NCBI RefSeq assembly: GCF_014649495.1
Contig: NZ_BMTD01000012.1
Span: forward strand, 186,001-250,000
Reading direction: 5' to 3'
Origin: Streptomyces filipinensis
GTDB lineage: Bacteria > Actinomycetota > Actinomycetes > Streptomycetales > Streptomycetaceae
DNA: 64,000 bases
Part shown: piece by piece, positions 60,355 through 64,000 of the stretch
Position numbering within the stretch: position 1 is the stretch's first letter
How the letters are laid out: each line of letters opens with the position of its first letter
The notes under the pieces: generated by a model
Seen by the model: only the letters and a program-made list of their open reading frames with translations
Database searches by the model: none
Told to the model about the DNA's origin: nothing
Program-made: the position numbers and the translations under genes

Positions 60355-61058
60355 GCGCCGCCCCCGGTGGCCCGCGCCGCCTCGCGAAGCGCACGGCGGC
60401 ACAGGGCGTCCGCCCGGCGCGTGGTCTCCGGCAGCCGGTAGCGGGGGGTGAGGGCCAGGGTGTGGGCCAGCGCGTTGTCCAGGCTCACCCGATGGCCGAC
60501 GGAGACGAAGACCGGTTTGACGGCGTCCCGGGTGCGCAGCGCGCGCCCGACCTCCTCGGTCCCCGCGAGCAGCGGGGCGAAAGCGCCCCGCTGCGGGCCG
60601 GGGTCGCCGTACGTGAAGGTGAACGGGTTCTTGGCGACGCCGATGACCGGCAGCCCGGTCAGGACGCCGAGGTGGCTGGCGAGGCCGAAGCGGCGCGGAT
60701 GGGCCAGTCCGTAGCCGTCGCAGACGACCAGGCCGGGCGGGCACGGCAGCCGGTCCAGGACGGCCCGGACGGTGGGGATCTCACGGAAGGCCAGCAGGCC
60801 GGGCACGTACGGGAAGGAGACGCGGCCGACGGCCGTCGCCTCGGCCACCACGTCCAGCGTGGCGGCGTCCAGCACGACGGCCGCCGCGGCGACGAGGTCG
60901 AGGGTGTCGTCGTAGGCGACGTCGACCCCCGTCACATGCCCCGTCCCGGGCCGCGGGCCGCTCTCGTCGAGCACCACCCGTCCGCGCAGCTCGTCCTGGA
61001 CGGCGCGGGCCTGCTCCTCGGTCGCGGGCCAGCCCGCGGGTACGCCTACGGTCGTCAT
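60318..61058 (-). CDS. nfi: Endonuclease V (deoxyinosine 3' endonuclease)
   Basis: A 246-aa DNA-repair nuclease that nicks near deoxyinosine. The signature blocks are VTGVDVAYDD (metal Asp), FPYVPGLLAFREIP (PYxP wedge) and VCDGYGLAHPRRFGLASHLG, then NPFTFTYGDPG. Length is normal. The ATG at 61058 fits; no strong ribosome site precedes it. It overlaps the small convergent gene at its 3' end. Confidence 0.92.
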   Translation of the reverse strand: MTTVGVPAGWPATEEQARAVQDELRGRVVLDESGPRPGTGHVTGVDVAYDDTLDLVAAAAVVLDAATLDVVAEATAVGRVSFPYVPGLLAFREIPTVRAVLDRLPCPPGLVVCDGYGLAHPRRFGLASHLGVLTGLPVIGVAKNPFTFTYGDPGPQRGAFAPLLAGTEEVGRALRTRDAVKPVFVSVGHRVSLDNALAHTLALTPRYRLPETTRRADALCRRALREAARATGGGAQEDTTRQAPTS

Positions 61059-61118
61059 GGTGACGCCGACTCTACGGGCCCGGGACGGCTGTCGGAGCCG
61101 GGGGGTAGGCTCGCGATC

Positions 61119-61415
61119 ATGTTCGTCCTGGAGCTGACCTACACCGCCCCCCTCGACGCCGTCGACGCGCTGCTCGCCGACCATGTGGCCTGGCTGGAGG
61201 AGCAGTACGCGAAGGGCTTCTTCCTGGCCTCCGGGCGCAAGAACCCCAGGGACGGCGGGGTGATCCTCGCCGTCGCCGAGGACCGCGCCCGGATCGAGGA
61301 GATCGTGGCGGGGGACCCGTTCGCCGTCGGCGGTGTGTGCACGTACCGCGTCACGGAGTTCGTCGCCACGAAGACGGCTCCCGAGCTGGCCCGTCACCGG
61401 CAGACATCGGACTGA
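61119..61415 (+). CDS. YciI-like family protein
   Basis: A 98-aa small alpha/beta protein of the YCII/DGPF-like superfamily. LLADHVAWLEEQYAKGFFLASG contains the typical His and hydrophobic pattern, and FAVGGVCTYRVTEF closes the fold. The function is unknown; a peroxidase-like or binding role has been proposed for relatives. TAGGCT (61106-61111) lies seven bases from the ATG, so the transcript may be leaderless. Confidence 0.82.
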   Translation: MFVLELTYTAPLDAVDALLADHVAWLEEQYAKGFFLASGRKNPRDGGVILAVAEDRARIEEIVAGDPFAVGGVCTYRVTEFVATKTAPELARHRQTSD

Positions 61416-61425
61416 GACCCGGCCG

Positions 61426-61764
61426 TCATCCCTTCTTCGCGTTCAGCGCGCGCTGCAGCTGGCTCTTGTTCATGTTCGAACGGCCTTCGATGCCGCGCTG
61501 CTTCGCCTCGTTGTAGAGCTGGTCCCGGGTCGGGCCCTGGGGGCCGGACCGGTTGCCCGACCGCTGGCCGCCGCGCTTGCCCGACGACATGTCCTGCGTC
61601 GAGCTGCGGCTCGCGGTCTCGGACTCGCCGGAGCGGGCGCGTTCCTTGTTGACCGTCCGCGCGGCGATCTCCTTGGCGCGGCCGGCGCTCTCGCCCCGGT
61701 CCTGCGCGCTCTTCTTGATGTGTTCGTACTGACGCTCGCGCTTGGAGCTGGAACCGGCGGGCAT
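61426..61764 (-). CDS. 112-aa basic protein with Rho N-terminal-like (SAP-like) C-terminus
   Basis: A very hydrophilic protein. The N-terminal half (SSSKRERQYEHIKKSAQDRG, then AKEIAARTVNKERARSGE) is of the kind often annotated as plasmid stabilisation. The C-terminal part (TRDQLYNEAKQRGIEGRSNM, then KSQLQRAL) matches the Rho_N helix-extended-loop-helix nucleic-acid-binding motif. Probably nucleic-acid associated. It starts at ATG 61764 and is convergent with the YciI-like gene. Confidence 0.82.
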   Translation of the reverse strand: MPAGSSSKRERQYEHIKKSAQDRGESAGRAKEIAARTVNKERARSGESETASRSSTQDMSSGKRGGQRSGNRSGPQGPTRDQLYNEAKQRGIEGRSNMNKSQLQRALNAKKG

Positions 61765-61841
61765 GGCCGCTCCCTTCCTCTGGATCCCCGGGTCCTCCTG
61801 ATTCCCGTGCGGGACGAGTACCCGGTTTCCCGGCGCCCACC

Positions 61842-62945
61842 TCAGCGTTCCAGCCGGGCCACCCTCCCCTGCTCCCCGGCCGCCCAGCAGCTCAGGTCGG
61901 CGGTGCAGGCCACGGTGTCGTACGAGCCGGAGTCGATCGTCCGCCAGGTGCGGCCGGCGTCCGTGGTGAGGTCGGTGCCGGTGGGGCCGACGGCGAGCGC
62001 GGCGGTGCGGCTGTGCGGCAGCCAGGCGGCGCCGGAGCGGTAGGCGGGCGGCGGTGTGGCGGCCGGGGTCCAGGTGCGTCCGCCGTCGGCGGTGACGGCG
62101 GCCGCCTGCGGCGAGGGCTTGTCGGGGCGGTAGTCGCCGCCGACGGCGAGGCCGTGGGTGCGGTCGCGGAAGGCGAGGGCGAAGACGCCCCTGGCGGGAT
62201 CGCCGGCCGGCACCGGTGCGCCGGCGGCCGTCCAGGTGAGTCCGCGGTCGGCGGAGTGCAGCACGCGCGCGTGGGCGCCGCCGCCCGTGGCCAGCCAGAC
62301 GTCCTTCGGGCCCGAGGTGACCAGGCACTGGCCGCTCGCCGCGAAACCGGCCTCGCCGTCCAGGGCGGGCGGCATGCCGGCCGAGGGCAGCACCCGCCAG
62401 GAGCGGCCGCCGTCGCTCGTGGCCAGGATGCGGAACCTCCCGTCCACGGGGTCGCCCATCGCGAGGCCGTGCCGCCGGTCGAAGAAGGACAGGCAGTCGT
62501 AGAACGCCTTCGGGTCCGTGTTGCGGAAGGACTCCGTCCAGGTCGCTCCGCCGTCGTCGGTGCGGTACACCCGGGACGCCTCGCCCTCGCCGATGGCCAG
62601 CACCACCGCGCGTCGCGCGTCGAACGCCTCGACGTCCCGGAACTGCAGCTCCCCCGCGCCCGGCGGAGAGACGTTCCGCCAGCTCCCCCCGCCGTCCGTG
62701 GTGCGCAGCACCGTGCCGCCGGTGCCGGCCAGCCAGGCGGTGTGCCGGTCCACGGCCGCGAGGCCCCGGAAGCGGATCTGCGGGGTGCCCGGGTCCTTCG
62801 GCGCCCAGTGCGGGCCGCCCTCCCCGAGGGGCCCGGCCTCGGCCGCCGGAACGGTCAGCGCGGCCAGCGCCGCCCCGCACGCCACCCCCACCGCCACCAG
62901 CCTGCCCCTGCGTCCTCTGCGTCGCGTGCTCCCCAAACGCCTCAT
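61842..62945 (-). CDS. Secreted beta-propeller (YCF48/BNR-repeat) protein
   Basis: A 367-aa exported protein. An Arg-rich N-terminus and hydrophobic core ending AAEAG form a Sec or twin-arginine-like signal (RRRGRRGRLVAVGVACGA). About six repeats of the type TTDGGGSWRNV, TDDGGATWTES, TSDGGRSWRV and TADGGRTWTP indicate a BNR/YCF48 propeller. The ligand or substrate is unknown. ATG 62945 is the start immediately before the signal. The upstream gap 62946-63155 holds the divergent promoter region with ssgD. Confidence 0.83.
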   Translation of the reverse strand: MRRLGSTRRRGRRGRLVAVGVACGAALAALTVPAAEAGPLGEGGPHWAPKDPGTPQIRFRGLAAVDRHTAWLAGTGGTVLRTTDGGGSWRNVSPPGAGELQFRDVEAFDARRAVVLAIGEGEASRVYRTDDGGATWTESFRNTDPKAFYDCLSFFDRRHGLAMGDPVDGRFRILATSDGGRSWRVLPSAGMPPALDGEAGFAASGQCLVTSGPKDVWLATGGGAHARVLHSADRGLTWTAAGAPVPAGDPARGVFALAFRDRTHGLAVGGDYRPDKPSPQAAAVTADGGRTWTPAATPPPAYRSGAAWLPHSRTAALAVGPTGTDLTTDAGRTWRTIDSGSYDTVACTADLSCWAAGEQGRVARLER

Positions 62946-63155
62946 GGCGGGCGAAGCTAGCCCACCGGGCCGGTACCGTCCAGAGGCCGATCGCCCGCCG
63001 TCGCGCGCGAAAACACCCGGTGTCCCCCCGTGCATGAAGGCGGTGACCGAGGTCACTCGGTTCACGTGTGCACGGATCGGCCGGATCCGTCGTCTCTTCC
63101 AGTGCCGGGTAGCGCACACCCGGGCGTAGTCCAGCCGTCACGAGGGAGCAAGGCG

Positions 63156-63572
63156 TTGTCCACCGTCATCGAGCAGCCCGTAGAGGCCCGCCTCGTCGCC
63201 GCCGCACCGCGCATGCCGAGCATCCCCGCGACGCTGCGCTACGACCGGAGCGATCCGTTCGCCGTCGTCATGACCTTCCCGGCCCCGGCCACCCTGGAGG
63301 GAGTCGACGTGTGCTGGACCTTCTCCCGCGAGCTGCTCGCGGCCGGGCTGCACGGCGCCGAGGGCCACGGGGACGTCCGGGTGCGGCCGTACGGCTACGA
63401 CCGCACCGTGCTGGAGTTCCACGCCCCCGAGGGCACCGCGATCGTGCACGTGCGCTCGGGTGAGATCCGGCGCTTCCTGGAGGCCGCCGACGCACTCGTG
63501 CCCGTCGGCCTTGAGCACCTCCAGCTCGACCTGGACCAGGGGCTGGCCGAACTGATGCGGGACGCCTGCTGA
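63156..63572 (+). CDS. ssgD: SsgA-family sporulation/cell-division regulator (SsgD)
   Basis: A 138-aa SsgA-like protein. The family core is visible as ATLRYDRSDPFAVVMTF, WTFSRELLAAGL, GDVRVRPYG and HVRSGEIRRFLE. SALPs coordinate septum formation and autolytic wall processing during sporulation. The start is TTG 63156 (LSTVIEQPVEARLV), with AAGG and GGGAG upstream. The N-terminus STVIEQPVEARLVAAAPRM matches my memory of S. coelicolor SsgD (SCO6722), unchecked. Confidence 0.9.
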   Translation: MSTVIEQPVEARLVAAAPRMPSIPATLRYDRSDPFAVVMTFPAPATLEGVDVCWTFSRELLAAGLHGAEGHGDVRVRPYGYDRTVLEFHAPEGTAIVHVRSGEIRRFLEAADALVPVGLEHLQLDLDQGLAELMRDAC

Positions 63573-63594
63573 ACGCCACGCGCGTGAAAACGCG

Positions 63595-63623
63595 TTGACA
63601 GCCATCAGGCACCCTCGTACGGT
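63595..63623 (+). promoter_or_regulatory. Consensus promoter of the downstream ABC-F gene
   Basis: TTGACA (63595-63600), an exact 17-base spacer and TACGGT (63618-63623) make the best consensus promoter seen in the window. It lies 23 bases after the ssgD stop. Transcription from about 63630 would give a 227-base leader. Confidence 0.65.
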
Positions 63624-63629
63624 GTACAT

Positions 63630-63856
63630 CGGTCCTGTTGCCGTCGATTGGAGAAGGACGTTGCTCGTCTGAGGTTCTGAGACATCGCGTCGCACCGGTG
63701 AGGTGTGCGCGGCGTACGACCTCGGCGTCCGAGCCGTCCTCCGGCACAGGCCTTCTTCATGTTCCACGGCCTTCGTGCCCCACGACCTTTCGGTTCCCGC
63801 CTCGCGGTGTCTCGACATGCGCCCACCGACCGCACGACACCCCTCGCGAGGCCCTC
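63630..63856 (+). promoter_or_regulatory. Structured leader (candidate attenuator) of the ABC-F gene
   Basis: A 227-base leader with three notable parts. First, a three-codon ORF at 63661. Second, GGCAC-A-GGCC...GGCC-TTC-GTGCC (63743-63779), a stable hairpin. Third, GCCTCGCG-GTGTC (63799-63811) pairs with GACAC-CCCT-CGCGAGGC (63836-63852), burying the likely ribosome site GAGG (63848-63851) of the ABC-F ATG at 63857. GAGACATCGCG (63679-63689), just after the small ORF, can pair with CGCGGTGTCTC (63803-63813) with one G-U, competing with the last hairpin. Confidence 0.6.
63661..63672 (+). CDS. Three-codon upstream ORF (TTG CTC GTC TGA)
   Basis: TTG CTC GTC TGA follows GGAGAAGG with normal ribosome spacing in the leader of an ABC-F gene. 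It would encode Met-Leu-Val. It is too short for coding statistics. Its importance is its position seven bases before a segment able to refold the leader. Such minimal ORFs act as antibiotic sensors in ribosome-mediated attenuation. Confidence 0.45.
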   Translation: MLV

Positions 63857-64000
63857 ATGTCATCTTCCCTCACCTGCACGTCCCTGTCCTTCACCTGGCC
63901 CGACGGCACCGCCGTCTTCGACGGCCTGGACGTCGCCTTCGGCCCCGGCCGCACCGGGCTCGTCGGCGTCAACGGATCGGGGAAGTCCACCCTGTTGAAG
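63857..64000 (+). CDS. ABC-F family ATPase, 5' end only
   Basis: The first 48 codons of an ABC-F protein, cut by the window end. The sequence starts MSSSLTCTSLSFTWPDGTAV and reaches Walker A GVNGSGKST at the edge. Class is judged from the N-terminal layout and the neighbouring ssgD. From memory, the S. coelicolor orthologue region carries an antibiotic-resistance ABC-F (SCO6720), which I could not check. Its GAGG ribosome site is inside a predicted hairpin. Confidence 0.8.
   Translation, partial: MSSSLTCTSLSFTWPDGTAVFDGLDVAFGPGRTGLVGVNGSGKSTLLK

Noticed and set aside
1..64000. tRNA, rRNA, CRISPR arrays, prophage or transposase genes
   Set aside because: None was seen on reading both strands. 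A tRNAscan, Infernal or ISfinder search would be decisive.

Overview
The window is a chromosomal stretch of a Streptomyces-type actinomycete. The sequence is very GC-rich with strong third-position G/C bias and many GTG starts. It carries an SsgA-family sporulation gene that I recognise as ssgD, a conservon-type sensor kinase, and a cell-wall hydrolase behind a c-di-AMP riboswitch. A complete hopanoid operon is also present. From memory, gene order resembles the S. coelicolor SCO6720-SCO6770 region; this was not checked. I saw no rRNA, tRNA, CRISPR array, insertion sequence or prophage.

Layout. 1-12.3 kb holds a truncated conservon-like histidine kinase, an MBL-fold hydrolase, a Glu/Leu/Phe/Val dehydrogenase with a TetR regulator and shared operator-like dyads, and a GDSL hydrolase. 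It continues with the riboswitch-controlled LysM/M23 peptidase, an alpha-galactosidase, a tyrosine phosphatase, and an XRE-cupin regulator coupled to a 40-aa membrane protein. 12.4-25.4 kb (minus strand) is the hopanoid operon, transcribed hpnC-hpnD-small ORF-hpnE-polyprenyl synthase-shc-hpnG-hpnH-ispG-dxs-hpnO. It brings its own MEP-pathway genes. 25.7-32.7 kb (minus) is a tightly overlapping seven-gene operon: a two-domain CDP-alcohol phosphotransferase (DUF5941 type), a sugar/polyol-phosphate cytidylyltransferase-like enzyme, a glycerol-1-phosphate-dehydrogenase-like enzyme, a second CDP-alcohol phosphotransferase, a GT2 glycosyltransferase and a Wzm/Wzt-type ABC exporter. galE lies divergent to it. 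I consider this the best candidate for an uncharacterised pathway.

33-46 kb is mixed housekeeping and accessory: galE, a cation diffusion facilitator, idi, an anti-sigma-like ATPase, an HdeD-like protein, a crotonase without catalytic glutamates, a DJ-1/PfpI protein with its GlxA-type regulator, tex, an ABC-F protein coupled to an unknown 355-aa protein, and a D-amino-acid-oxidase-like enzyme. 46-53 kb holds secreted peptidases, a PfkB kinase coupled to a macro-domain protein, and an amino acid permease divergent from a MerR regulator. 53.9-58.6 kb is a beta-oxidation group (FadJ-type protein, thiolase, CaiB-type racemase). 58.8-64 kb has a saccharopine-dehydrogenase-like protein, endonuclease V, small proteins, a secreted YCF48/BNR-type protein, ssgD, and the 5' end of a second ABC-F gene. 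That last gene sits behind a structured leader with a three-codon upstream ORF.

Together the window makes envelope lipids (hopanoids), probably a phosphate-linked envelope polymer or lipid, and cell-wall remodelling and sporulation functions. Several local regulators sit beside recognisable operator-like dyads.
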